A stretch of 20,185 nt of DNA, taken from an uncultured Collinsella sp. (lineage in GTDB: Bacteria; Actinomycetota; Coriobacteriia; Coriobacteriales; Coriobacteriaceae). The stretch lies in contig CABQKL010000028.1 in NCBI GenBank assembly GCA_902464645.1, positions 1 through 20,185 on the forward strand. Reading direction: 5' to 3'. Shown in pieces: positions 5,120 through 12,820 of this stretch (its first letter is position 1; every line of letters starts with the position of its first letter). The notes beneath the pieces are model-generated. The model had not been told where the DNA came from, made no database searches, and was given only the letters and a program-made list of their open reading frames with translations. The position numbers and the translations under genes are program-made.

Positions 5120-7546
5120 ATGAATAAGATCTTCGACAACAAGCAGGAGTTTACCGAGCTCTATCGCGATGCCGTCATGAGCATCAGCGGCAAGAGCGTC
5201 GAGGCCGCCAGTGACCTTGACCGCTTTAACGCCCTGGCCAAGCTCGTGGCCGAGAAGGCACGCACCGTTGCCACCAAGAGTGACGCCCGCGTCACCGCCG
5301 AGGGCAAGAAGCGCGTGTACTACTTCTCGATCGAGTTTTTGATCGGCCGCCTGCTCGACAACTACCTGCTCAACTTTGGCGTGCGCGACATGGTCGCCGA
5401 GGCGCTCGACGACATGGGCTTCGACCTGTCCGTCATCGAGAACCAGGAGCCCGATCCGGCTCTAGGCAACGGTGGCCTGGGCCGTCTGGCCGCATGCTTC
5501 CTGGATTCCATGGCAGCCGAGGGCATTGCCGGCTACGGCAACGGCATGCGCTACCGCTACGGCCTGTTTAAGCAGGAGATCGTCAACGGCAGCCAGGTTG
5601 AGGCCACCGACGAGTGGCTCACCCACGGCTATCCCTGGGAGGTCCGTCGTCAGGACAAGGCCGTGACCATCAAGTTTGGTGGCCACGTTGAGGGTTTTGA
5701 GGAGAACGGCCGCACGTTCTACCGCACGGTGGACACGCAGGATATCCTGGCCGTTCCCTATGACATCCCCGTTGTGGGCTATGCAGGCGAGACCGTCAAC
5801 AAGCTGCGCGTCTGGGCTGCCGAGCCGGTCGAGGAGCACTTTGACCTTGAAGCCTTCAACCGCGGCGACTACGCCCTGGCCGATGCCGAGCGTGCCGAGG
5901 CCGAGGCCATCAGCGCCATCCTCTACCCCAACGACGCCGGCGAGCACGGCCGTCTGCTGCGCCTGAAGCAGGAGTACCTGTTTGTCTCGGCCGGCATCTA
6001 CAGTCTGCTCGACACCTTTGAGAAGGAGCACGGCGAGAACTGGGAGCTGCTGCCGCAGTTTGTGGCCATCCACACCAACGACACGCACCCCGCCATGTGC
6101 GGCCCCGAGCTCATGCGTATCCTCATCGACGAGAAGAAGCTCGAGTGGGACGACGCCTGGAACATCGTGACGCAGGTCGTGAGCTACACCAACCACACCA
6201 TCCTGCCCGAGGCTCTGGAGAAGTGGCCCATCGGCACGTTCTCCAAGCTCCTCCCCCGCGTGTACCAGATTATCGACGAGATCAGCCGTCGTTGGCACGA
6301 GTCGTTCGACACCACCCAGGAGGGCTGGCAGGAGCGTTTGCGCCAGACCGCCATCCTGTGGGACGGCGAGATTCGCATGGCCAACCTGTCCGTGATCTGC
6401 AGCCACAGCGTCAACGGCGTGGCCAAGATCCACTCCGACATCATCAAGAACATCGTGCTCAAGGACTTCTATGCCCTGACGCCCGAGAAGTTCAACAACA
6501 AGACCAACGGCATCTCGCACCGTCGCTTCTTTGCCGAGGCCAACCCCACCTACGCCAAGCTCGTGACCGAGGCTATTGGCGACGGCTGGCTGAAGGACGC
6601 CTTTGAGCTGGAAAAGCTCAAGGAGTTTAAGGACGACGCCGAGTTCCTGAAGGCCGTGGGTGCCTCCAAGCGCGCCAACAAGGAGCGCCTGGCCGCCTAC
6701 GTCAAGGCCGAGACCGGTCTGGTCATTGACCCCAACACCGTCTTCGATGTTCAGGTTAAGCGCTTCCATGCCTACAAGCGCCAGCTCATGAACATCATGA
6801 AGGTGATGGACATCTACAACCGTCGTATCGCCGATCCCAACTTCCACGTGACGCCGACGACCTTCATCTTTAGCGGCAAGGCTGCCTCGAGCTACACCTT
6901 TGCCAAGGAGACCATCCGCCTCATTAACTCCGTGGCCGACGTCATCAACAACGACCCGCGCGTCAACGAGGTCATGAAGGTCTGCTTTATTCCCAACTTC
7001 CGCGTGAGCAACGCCCAGCTCATCTACCCCGCCGCCGAAATCTCGGAGCAGATCTCCACGGCCGGCAAGGAGGCCTCGGGCACGTCCAACATGAAGCTCA
7101 TGATGAACGGCGCCATTACGCTGGGCACTCTCGACGGCGCCAACATCGAGATCGCCGACCTGGCCGGCCGCGAGAACGAGGCCATCTTTGGCCTGACCGC
7201 TCCCGAGGTCGAGCAGCTCTGGGCATCGAACAGCTACTTTGCCTGGGATACGCTCAACAACGATCGCGAGCGTCTGGGCCGCGTGATGGACGAGCTTAAG
7301 GACAACACGTTTGCCGGCCTTTCGGGCAACTTCGAGAGCATCTACAACGAGCTCATGAACAACAACGACCCCGATCTGGTCATGGCAGACTTCCGCAGCT
7401 ACGTGGATGCCTGGGAAAAGCTCACCGGCAGCTACGGCGACCAGGAGACCTGGAACCGCAAGGCCCTGCTCAACACCGCCTCGAGCGGCTGGTTCTCGAG
7501 CGACCGCACCATTCGCGAGTACCGCGACGAGATCTGGCACGCGTAA
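5120..7546 (+). CDS. glgP: Glycogen/alpha-glucan phosphorylase
   Basis: GlgP removes glucose from the non-reducing ends of glycogen or maltodextrin with phosphate, releasing glucose-1-phosphate; it is a GT35 enzyme using pyridoxal phosphate. The 808-residue length is normal. Visible motifs are YYFSIEFLIGRLL and NGGLGRLAACFLDS near the N-terminus and the pyridoxal-phosphate site EASGTSNMKLMMNGAITLGT with Lys659 as the predicted Schiff-base lysine. LGTLDGANIEI follows it. The N-terminus lacks the long extension of animal regulatory phosphorylases. Start ATG 5120 has AAAGGA 4 nt upstream. It is second in the operon between glgB and glgC, so degradative and synthetic enzymes are transcribed together. 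No Lys-rich tail is present. Substrate preference between glycogen and maltodextrin cannot be read from the sequence. Confidence 0.95.
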   Translation: MNKIFDNKQEFTELYRDAVMSISGKSVEAASDLDRFNALAKLVAEKARTVATKSDARVTAEGKKRVYYFSIEFLIGRLLDNYLLNFGVRDMVAEALDDMGFDLSVIENQEPDPALGNGGLGRLAACFLDSMAAEGIAGYGNGMRYRYGLFKQEIVNGSQVEATDEWLTHGYPWEVRRQDKAVTIKFGGHVEGFEENGRTFYRTVDTQDILAVPYDIPVVGYAGETVNKLRVWAAEPVEEHFDLEAFNRGDYALADAERAEAEAISAILYPNDAGEHGRLLRLKQEYLFVSAGIYSLLDTFEKEHGENWELLPQFVAIHTNDTHPAMCGPELMRILIDEKKLEWDDAWNIVTQVVSYTNHTILPEALEKWPIGTFSKLLPRVYQIIDEISRRWHESFDTTQEGWQERLRQTAILWDGEIRMANLSVICSHSVNGVAKIHSDIIKNIVLKDFYALTPEKFNNKTNGISHRRFFAEANPTYAKLVTEAIGDGWLKDAFELEKLKEFKDDAEFLKAVGASKRANKERLAAYVKAETGLVIDPNTVFDVQVKRFHAYKRQLMNIMKVMDIYNRRIADPNFHVTPTTFIFSGKAASSYTFAKETIRLINSVADVINNDPRVNEVMKVCFIPNFRVSNAQLIYPAAEISEQISTAGKEASGTSNMKLMMNGAITLGTLDGANIEIADLAGRENEAIFGLTAPEVEQLWASNSYFAWDTLNNDRERLGRVMDELKDNTFAGLSGNFESIYNELMNNNDPDLVMADFRSYVDAWEKLTGSYGDQETWNRKALLNTASSGWFSSDRTIREYRDEIWHA

Positions 7547-7583
7547 AGGCGCGCGAGCTCCCCTATGCCAGCACGGCATTACT

Positions 7584-7657
7584 CGACGGGCGTGACGTTG
7601 CGCCGCGCCCGTCGCTAATGGGTTTAGGAACATCGATGACAGAAGGAGAAATCGATG
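7584..7657 (+). promoter_or_regulatory. glgP-glgC spacer hairpins, one pairing across the glgC start codon
   Basis: CGACGGGCG (7584-7592) pairs with CGCCCGTCG (7606-7614), a strong 9-bp hairpin without a U-run. Further on, CATCGAT (7631-7637) pairs perfectly with ATCGATG (7651-7657), which contains the glgC ATG (7655-7657). The 13-nt loop displays the AGAAGGAG ribosome site. This could tune glgC translation or mark a processing point in the operon mRNA. Confidence 0.4.
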
Positions 7658-8803
7658 AGTAAGAAAGAATGCATCGCGATGCTCCTCGCAGGAGGACAGG
7701 GCAGCCGATTGGGGGCACTCACCCAAAAGATCGCTAAGCCGGCGGTTAGCTTTGGTGGCAAGTTCCGCATTATCGACTTTTCGCTCTCCAACTGCTCCAA
7801 CTCAGGCATCGACACGGTGGGCGTTCTGACGCAGTATCGCCCCTACCTGCTGCATGCCTACGTGGGCTCCGGCGAGGCGTGGGATCTGGACAGCCGCGAC
7901 GGCGGCGTGTCGATTCTGCCGCCGTACGAGACGCAGACCGGTGGCGCCTGGTATGCGGGCACGGCCGACGCCATCACGCAGAACCTCGACTACATCAAGG
8001 CCAACGACCCCAAGTACGTCCTGATTCTTTCGGGCGATCACCTGTATCGCATGGACTACCGCAAGATGCTCAAGACGCACATTGAGAACAACGCCGACCT
8101 CACGGTGAGCGTTATGCCCGTGCCGTGGGAGGAGGCCAGCCGCTTTGGCATCCTGACCACCGACCCCGAGGACGGCCGCATCACCAAGTTCACCGAGAAG
8201 CCCGATAAGCCCGATTCGAACCTCGCGTCCATGGGCATCTACATCTTCTCGGCCGACGTGCTGATCGAGGCGCTCGAAGAGGACGCTCTGGACCAGCGCT
8301 CGAGCCACGACTTTGGCAAGGACATCATCCCCAAGCTGCTCGGCGAGGGCAAGCGCCTGTACAGCTACGAGTTCCACGGCTTTTGGAAGGACGTTGGCAC
8401 CATCGCCAGCTTCCACGAGACCTCGATGGACCTGCTGGGCAACAACCCCGAGTTCGATCTGTTCGACAAGCACTTCCCCATCATGTCCAACATCACCACG
8501 CGTCCGCCGCACTACATTGGTCCGGACGGCCGCCTGGACGACTGCCTGGTCTCCAACGGCTGCAAGATCTACGGCACCGCGCGCCACTCGATCCTTTCGA
8601 CCGATGTCATCATCGAGGAGCGCGCTGTGGTCGAGGACTCCGTGCTGCTGCCGGGTGCGCACGTTAAGAGCGGTGCGCACATCTGCCGCGCTATTTTGGG
8701 CGAGAACTCCACGGTCGAAGAGGGCGTGAAGCTCGGCTCTGTCGATACCACCAAGGATACGGCCGTCGTTGGAAATGACGTCGTTATCGGGAAGGGGGAA
8801 TGA
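7655..8803 (+). CDS. glgC: Glucose-1-phosphate adenylyltransferase, catalytic subunit
   Basis: GlgC makes ADP-glucose and pyrophosphate from glucose-1-phosphate and ATP, the committed step of bacterial glycogen synthesis. The 382-residue protein begins with the nucleotidyltransferase signature MLLAGGQGSRLGALT followed by KPAVSFGGKFRIIDF. It contains YAGTADAI, LSGDHLYRMDY (metal-binding Asp), and ITKFTEKP (sugar-phosphate Lys), then the left-handed beta-helix with hexapeptide repeats from about 290. AGAAGGAG precedes the ATG by 5 nt. glgD follows after 4 bp, so the two subunits are translated together, as expected for a GlgC-GlgD heteromer. Allosteric properties cannot be predicted reliably here. 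Confidence 0.96.
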   Translation: MSKKECIAMLLAGGQGSRLGALTQKIAKPAVSFGGKFRIIDFSLSNCSNSGIDTVGVLTQYRPYLLHAYVGSGEAWDLDSRDGGVSILPPYETQTGGAWYAGTADAITQNLDYIKANDPKYVLILSGDHLYRMDYRKMLKTHIENNADLTVSVMPVPWEEASRFGILTTDPEDGRITKFTEKPDKPDSNLASMGIYIFSADVLIEALEEDALDQRSSHDFGKDIIPKLLGEGKRLYSYEFHGFWKDVGTIASFHETSMDLLGNNPEFDLFDKHFPIMSNITTRPPHYIGPDGRLDDCLVSNGCKIYGTARHSILSTDVIIEERAVVEDSVLLPGAHVKSGAHICRAILGENSTVEEGVKLGSVDTTKDTAVVGNDVVIGKGE

Positions 8804-8807
8804 TCCG

Positions 8808-9935
8808 ATGATCAATCGCAAGGCCATCGGTTATATCACCGCTAACTACTCTTCGACCTACGGCAGCGTGCTGCTCAAGGACCGCCCCATCGCGTCCGTT
8901 CCGTTTTTGGGCCGCTACCGCCTGATCGACTTTCCGCTGTCCAACATGATGAATGCCGGCATTAAGACCGTCGGCGTCGTCATGCCGGGCAATTACCGCT
9001 CGCTGATCGACCACGTGGGTTCGGGCAAGGACTGGGGCCTGGACCGCAAGAAGGGCGGCCTGTTCATGGTGCCCGGCAACGCGTATGGCACCACCAAGGG
9101 CGGCATGCGCTTCCTGCTGCGCGACATCATCTCCAACAAGACGCTGTTCCAGCGCTCGGACAACCCCTATGTTGTGATGATGGGCACCAACATTATCTTT
9201 AACATGGACCTCAACACCATCATCGACGCGCACGAGAACTCCGGCGCCCAGATGACCGTGGTGTACTGCAAGGCCACGCGCAACGTCGATGACGAGACCA
9301 AGCTCGAGATTAACGAGAACGGTCGCCTGACGGGCGTGAGCGCCGGTGTCGCGTACGGCGACAACGCCTCTATGGACTGCTGCATCGTTAACCGCGAGAC
9401 GCTGCTCGAGATTATCGACCACTACCAGGCCGCCGACTATCTGGACCTGCTCGAGGCACTCCAGGGCGACTTCGGCAACATCGACGTGTGCAGCTACGAG
9501 TACAAGGGCGAGGTCGTGGGCGTGTTTAGCGAGAAGTCGCTGTATCGCCGCAGCATGGACCTGCTCGACCAGACCGTGGCCGACCATCTCTTCGATCCCG
9601 AGCGCCCGATCCTGACCAAGGCTCACGACGTGCCGCCTTCGCGCTATGCGACCGGCAGCCACGCGTGCAACTCGATCATCTCGGCCGGCTGCATCATCAA
9701 GGGCACCGTGCGCAACTCGATCCTGTCGCGCGGCGTCGTGGTCGAGGAAGGCGCCTCGGTGACCAACTCGATCATCAACCAGAGCTGCATCATCAAGAGC
9801 GGCGCACGCGTCGAGAACGCCATTCTGGACAAGAACAACGTGGTTCCCACCAATACCGAGCTTCGCGGCACGCCCGAGAACATTCTGGTGCTGGGCAAGG
9901 CTCCGTTAACTTCCGACACCACCATCGTGCGTTAA
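8808..9935 (+). CDS. glgD: ADP-glucose pyrophosphorylase regulatory subunit GlgD
   Basis: A 375-residue GlgC paralogue. The fold is recognisable (FLGRYRLIDFPLSNMMNAGI, VMMGTNIIFNMDL, C-terminal hexapeptide beta-helix), but the N-terminal GGxGxRL nucleotide loop is replaced by ITANYSSTYGSVL and the catalytic GDH region reads GTNII. That pattern marks GlgD, which in Firmicutes-type systems has little activity alone and raises GlgC activity in the heteromer. ATG 8808 is chosen over an upstream in-frame start inside glgC because AAGGGGGA (8792-8799) sits 8 nt before it and the protein then begins MINRKAIGYI as in the family. It is tightly coupled to glgC, with a 4-bp gap. Confidence 0.93.
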   Translation: MINRKAIGYITANYSSTYGSVLLKDRPIASVPFLGRYRLIDFPLSNMMNAGIKTVGVVMPGNYRSLIDHVGSGKDWGLDRKKGGLFMVPGNAYGTTKGGMRFLLRDIISNKTLFQRSDNPYVVMMGTNIIFNMDLNTIIDAHENSGAQMTVVYCKATRNVDDETKLEINENGRLTGVSAGVAYGDNASMDCCIVNRETLLEIIDHYQAADYLDLLEALQGDFGNIDVCSYEYKGEVVGVFSEKSLYRRSMDLLDQTVADHLFDPERPILTKAHDVPPSRYATGSHACNSIISAGCIIKGTVRNSILSRGVVVEEGASVTNSIINQSCIIKSGARVENAILDKNNVVPTNTELRGTPENILVLGKAPLTSDTTIVR

Positions 9936-9967
9936 CGTTGGCACCGCAACATCGCTCGTAACATGTA

Positions 9968-10001
9968 GAATAGCCGCCCGGTTAGCGCCAGGCGGCTATT
10001 C
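9968..10001 (+). promoter_or_regulatory. 11-bp hairpin between glgD and glgA
   Basis: GAATAGCCGCC (9968-9978) pairs perfectly with GGCGGCTATTC (9991-10001) around a 12-nt loop. It lies 32 bp after the glgD stop and 24 bp before the glgA ATG. Only TATTC ends the stem and no real U-run follows, so a partial terminator/attenuator or mRNA-stabilising hairpin is more likely than a full stop. Confidence 0.5.
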
Positions 10002-10025
10002 TCGAATTACAACATGGGAGACAAT

Positions 10026-12389
10026 ATGGCAGATTCCAGCAAAAAGATGCAGATTGTGTTTGCCTCGGCCGAGTGCGCACCGTTTGTAAAGACCGGTGGC
10101 CTGGGCGACGTGGCGGGCTCGCTGCCTGCGGCGCTTGTGCGCGCCGGCGCCGAGGTTATCGTAATGGTGCCCAAGTACGCCACCATCAAAGACGAGTACG
10201 AAGCGCAGATGGAGCACTTTGCCGACTTTTACGTGAGCCTGGGCTGGCGCAACGAGTACTGCGGGCTTGAGAAACTCGAGCGCGACGGCGTCACGTATAT
10301 GTTCATCGACAACGAGCGCTACTTTGCGCGCGACTACCCGTACGGCTTCTTTGACGACGGCGAGCGCTTCGCGTTCTTCTCCAAGGCCATCACCGAGAGC
10401 CTGCAGCATCTGCCGGCCGGTTTTGAGTGCGACATCCTGCACTGCAATGACTGGCAGACGGCACTGGCGCCCGTGTTTTTGCGCGAGTTCTACCAGGGCC
10501 TGCCGCTGTACGACCGCGTCAAGACTGTGTTCTCGATCCACAACGTGGCGTTCCAGGGCCAGTTTAGCGACACCGTGATGGAGGACATCCTGGGTGTGGC
10601 GCATATTCCGGCGGCAGCTACGCAGCTGCGCTGCGACGCCTGCAGCATCAACTACATGCTGGGTGCGCTGCACTATGCCGATGCCATCACAACGGTGAGC
10701 CCCACCTATGCGGGCGAGATCCAGACACCCGAGTTTGGCGAGGGCTTGGACGGCGTGCTGCGCGAGCGTTCCTACGCGCTGCAGGGCATCCTCAACGGCA
10801 TTGACGTTGCGGGCTTTGACCCGGCGACCGACAAGCGCATTGCCGCCAACTACACGGTTGACGACCGTTCCGGCAAGGCCGTGTGCAAGGCCAAGCTGCA
10901 GGAGGAGCTGGGCCTCGAGGTTCGCGACGACCGCCCGCTTATGGTGATGGTCACGCGCCTGACGCGCCAGAAGGGCCTGGACCTGGTCATGTACGCGCTC
11001 GACCGCATCCTGGCCGGCGGCGTTCAGGTGGCCGTGCTGGGCACCGGCGACCGCGACTACGAGGACGGCCTGCGCTACTTCCAGGACAAGTACCCCGGCA
11101 CCATGGCCGTGCGCATCGAGTTCGATCCGGCGCTGTCGCAGCGTATGTATGCCGCCGCCGATATGTTCCTGATGCCTTCGAAGTTTGAGCCCTGCGGTCT
11201 GTCGCAGATCATCGCCATGCGCTACGGCACCCTGCCCATCGTGCGCGAGACCGGTGGCTTGAAGGACACTGTTGTTCCGTACAACGAGTTCACTGGAGAG
11301 GGCACGGGCTTCTCGTTTACCAACTTTAACGGCGACGAGATGGGCGACGCGGTCTTCCGCGCGGCGCGCCTGTTCTGGGATAACCGCGACGCTTGGAACC
11401 AGCTGGTCACGCAGGCCATGAGCCAGGACTTTAGCTGGACGCGCTCGGCCGACAAGTATCTGGACCTGTATTTCTTTATGCACCCGGAGATTGAAAGGCC
11501 GGCGGCTGTGGACGCTGCGGCCGAGAAGGCTGAGGCCGAGCCCGAGGTTGTGGCTGAGGCCGAGCCGGTTGTTGAGGCACCCGCTGCTGCCGAGGAGCCC
11601 AAGGCCGAGGAGAAGCCGGCTGAAACTGAGCCCGTTAAGACCGATCCTAAGGTGAAGGTCGAGGCTACTCCCGAGCCTGAGCCTGAGGTGAAGCCCGCTG
11701 CGAAGCCTGCTGCAAAGAAGACGGCAGCTCGCAAGACGACGGCTAAGAAGGCCACGACCACGAAGGCCGCTGCTAGCAAGACTAGCGCCGCTAAGGGAAC
11801 TACTGCCAAGGCATCGACTACGCGCAAGCGTACGACCGCCGCTGCCAAGAAGGCCGCCGAGGCCGAGGCCGCTCCCGAGGTAAAGGCCGAGCCCGCGGCA
11901 AAGGCTCCGGCCAAGACCGCTGCCAAGAAGACGGCTGCGACCAAGACCACGACTGCCAAGAAGGTCACGGCTACGAAGTCGACGACGACCAAGGCCGCTA
12001 CGACGAAGGCCGCCGCGAAGACGACCCCGAAGGCTGCTGCAAAGCCCGCCGCCAAGGTCGAGGAGGCGCCCTCCGAGCCCAAGGCCAAGGCAGCTGTCGA
12101 GGCAAAGCCGACCGCCAAGACCACCACGCGCAAGCGCGCTACGACGACGGCCAAGAAGGCCACGACCAAGGCTGCTGCTCCCAAGGCAGAGGCTAAGGCC
12201 GAGGACAAGCCCGCAGTAAAGGCCGAGCCTGCTCCGAAGGCCGCAGAGGTCAAGACCGCTCCGAAGGCTACGGCAAAGACCAAGCCCGCCAAGGAGGCCC
12301 CGGTCTCCCCCGCCGCTAAGACTGAGGAAAAGGCTCCGACCAAGAAGACCTCCGTCCGCAAGGCAACGGCCACCCGCAAGCGCCGCTAA
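10026..12389 (+). CDS. glgA: Glycogen synthase with a ~300-residue Lys/Ala-rich C-terminal tail
   Basis: GlgA (GT5) adds glucose from ADP-glucose to alpha-1,4 glucan ends. Residues 1-486 are a complete synthase: KTGGLGDV (Lys22-Asp28, ADP-glucose binding), CNDWQTAL, SIHNVAFQG, VTRLTRQKG and the C-terminal donor-site block SKFEPCGLSQIIAMRYG. Normal GlgA ends near residue 480. Here an acidic Glu/Ala/Pro segment (about 487-556) follows, then a strongly basic Lys/Ala/Thr segment (about 557-787, ending TRKRR) like histone H1 tails. The reading frame is uninterrupted to the terminator, so the tail is not a frameshift artefact. ATG 10026 is preferred over ATG 10014 because GGGAG lies 5 nt before it. 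It is the last gene of the glg operon. The enzyme identity is secure; the tail function is unknown. Confidence 0.93.
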   Translation: MADSSKKMQIVFASAECAPFVKTGGLGDVAGSLPAALVRAGAEVIVMVPKYATIKDEYEAQMEHFADFYVSLGWRNEYCGLEKLERDGVTYMFIDNERYFARDYPYGFFDDGERFAFFSKAITESLQHLPAGFECDILHCNDWQTALAPVFLREFYQGLPLYDRVKTVFSIHNVAFQGQFSDTVMEDILGVAHIPAAATQLRCDACSINYMLGALHYADAITTVSPTYAGEIQTPEFGEGLDGVLRERSYALQGILNGIDVAGFDPATDKRIAANYTVDDRSGKAVCKAKLQEELGLEVRDDRPLMVMVTRLTRQKGLDLVMYALDRILAGGVQVAVLGTGDRDYEDGLRYFQDKYPGTMAVRIEFDPALSQRMYAAADMFLMPSKFEPCGLSQIIAMRYGTLPIVRETGGLKDTVVPYNEFTGEGTGFSFTNFNGDEMGDAVFRAARLFWDNRDAWNQLVTQAMSQDFSWTRSADKYLDLYFFMHPEIERPAAVDAAAEKAEAEPEVVAEAEPVVEAPAAAEEPKAEEKPAETEPVKTDPKVKVEATPEPEPEVKPAAKPAAKKTAARKTTAKKATTTKAAASKTSAAKGTTAKASTTRKRTTAAAKKAAEAEAAPEVKAEPAAKAPAKTAAKKTAATKTTTAKKVTATKSTTTKAATTKAAAKTTPKAAAKPAAKVEEAPSEPKAKAAVEAKPTAKTTTRKRATTTAKKATTKAAAPKAEAKAEDKPAVKAEPAPKAAEVKTAPKATAKTKPAKEAPVSPAAKTEEKAPTKKTSVRKATATRKRR

Positions 12390-12413
12390 TCCGGACGATT
12401 AGAACTTAATCCT

Positions 12414-12458
12414 CAACCAAGAAGAGGGCGCCCCAACCAGGCGCCCTCTTCTTGGTTG
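12414..12458 (+). terminator. Terminator of the glycogen operon
   Basis: A perfect 19-bp stem, 12414-12432 with 12440-12458, has a GC-rich centre (GAGGGCGCC/GGCGCCCTC) and a 7-nt loop. It lies 25 bp after the glgA stop. The 3' side is only moderately U-rich (AACTTCTCTATT), so the long stem carries most of the signal. Confidence 0.8.
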
Positions 12459-12480
12459 AACTTCTCTATTAAAAAGAGGG

Positions 12481-12614
12481 CCGGTTTACTACGACAAAAT
12501 GGCTCCGACCGACCACGGCGTGTAATCTATGAAATTTGCAACGCTTCTACCTGCGGTTTTAGTATCACTAAAATGACTGTGGTTGAGCTCATTCAACTTG
12601 TTGTAGTAAACCGG
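12481..12614. repeat. 134-bp nested inverted-repeat element
   Basis: Outer arms CCGGTTTACTACGACAA (12481-12497) and TTGTTGTAGTAAACCGG (12598-12614) pair over 17 positions with one wobble. Inside, GCTC (12502-12505) pairs with GAGC (12585-12588), ACCACGG (12512-12518) with CTGTGGT (12577-12583), and TTTTAGT (12557-12563) with ACTAAAA (12567-12573). It contains no convincing ORF. It could be a miniature inverted-repeat element or a structured RNA; the sequence alone does not decide. Confidence 0.55.
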
Positions 12615-12678
12615 GGTACTTTTGGTTGGCTACAAATAGTATCCGTCTGGGCGTTTTCGAATACCGCGATAATTTGGA

Positions 12679-12721
12679 TGGTAAAACGATTTTCTAGGAC
12701 AACCGTTCGCCGATGGTAAAC
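12679..12721. promoter_or_regulatory. Two TGGTAAA(A)C sites upstream of the GH13-GH77 gene
   Basis: TGGTAAAACG (12679-12688) and GATGGTAAACGG (12712-12723) repeat the motif found four times before glgB. The first continues ATTTTCTAGG, resembling the reverse complement of the first right-hand glgB site (TGGTAAAACGTTTTTAGC). The second ends about 10 bp before the putative -35 region. The rest of 12615-12678 shows no clear feature. Confidence 0.45.
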
Positions 12722-12730
12722 GGATGTTGT

Positions 12731-12759
12731 TTATACAGCCTGTGTACAACAGATATACT
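12731..12759 (+). promoter_or_regulatory. Possible promoter of the GH13-GH77 gene
   Basis: TATACT (12754-12759) is a good -10. Seventeen bases upstream is only TTATAC (12731-12736), a poor -35, as often seen at activator-dependent promoters. A leader of about 55 nt would follow, with a 7-bp hairpin, CATGGCC/GGCCGTG (12780-12797), ahead of the ATG. Confidence 0.35.
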
Positions 12760-12820
12760 TATATCCTGTGCGTAAAGCCCATGGCCCGCAGGCCGTGATT
12801 CTATTGAACTGGACTGTATT

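Noticed and set aside
5462..7726. 754-residue ORF antisense to glgP
   Set aside because: Shadow frame created by strong codon bias; low-complexity Val/Leu/Gly/Asp content and no recognisable motif.
9996..11483. 495-residue ORF antisense to glgA
   Set aside because: Covers exactly the conserved catalytic part of glgA with no motif of its own; a codon-bias shadow.
11700..12389. Repetitive DNA in the glgA 3' end as a frameshifted or misassembled region
   Set aside because: The frame stays open with consistent codon use and ends in a stop 25 bp before the operon terminator, so a genuine low-complexity tail is the simpler reading.
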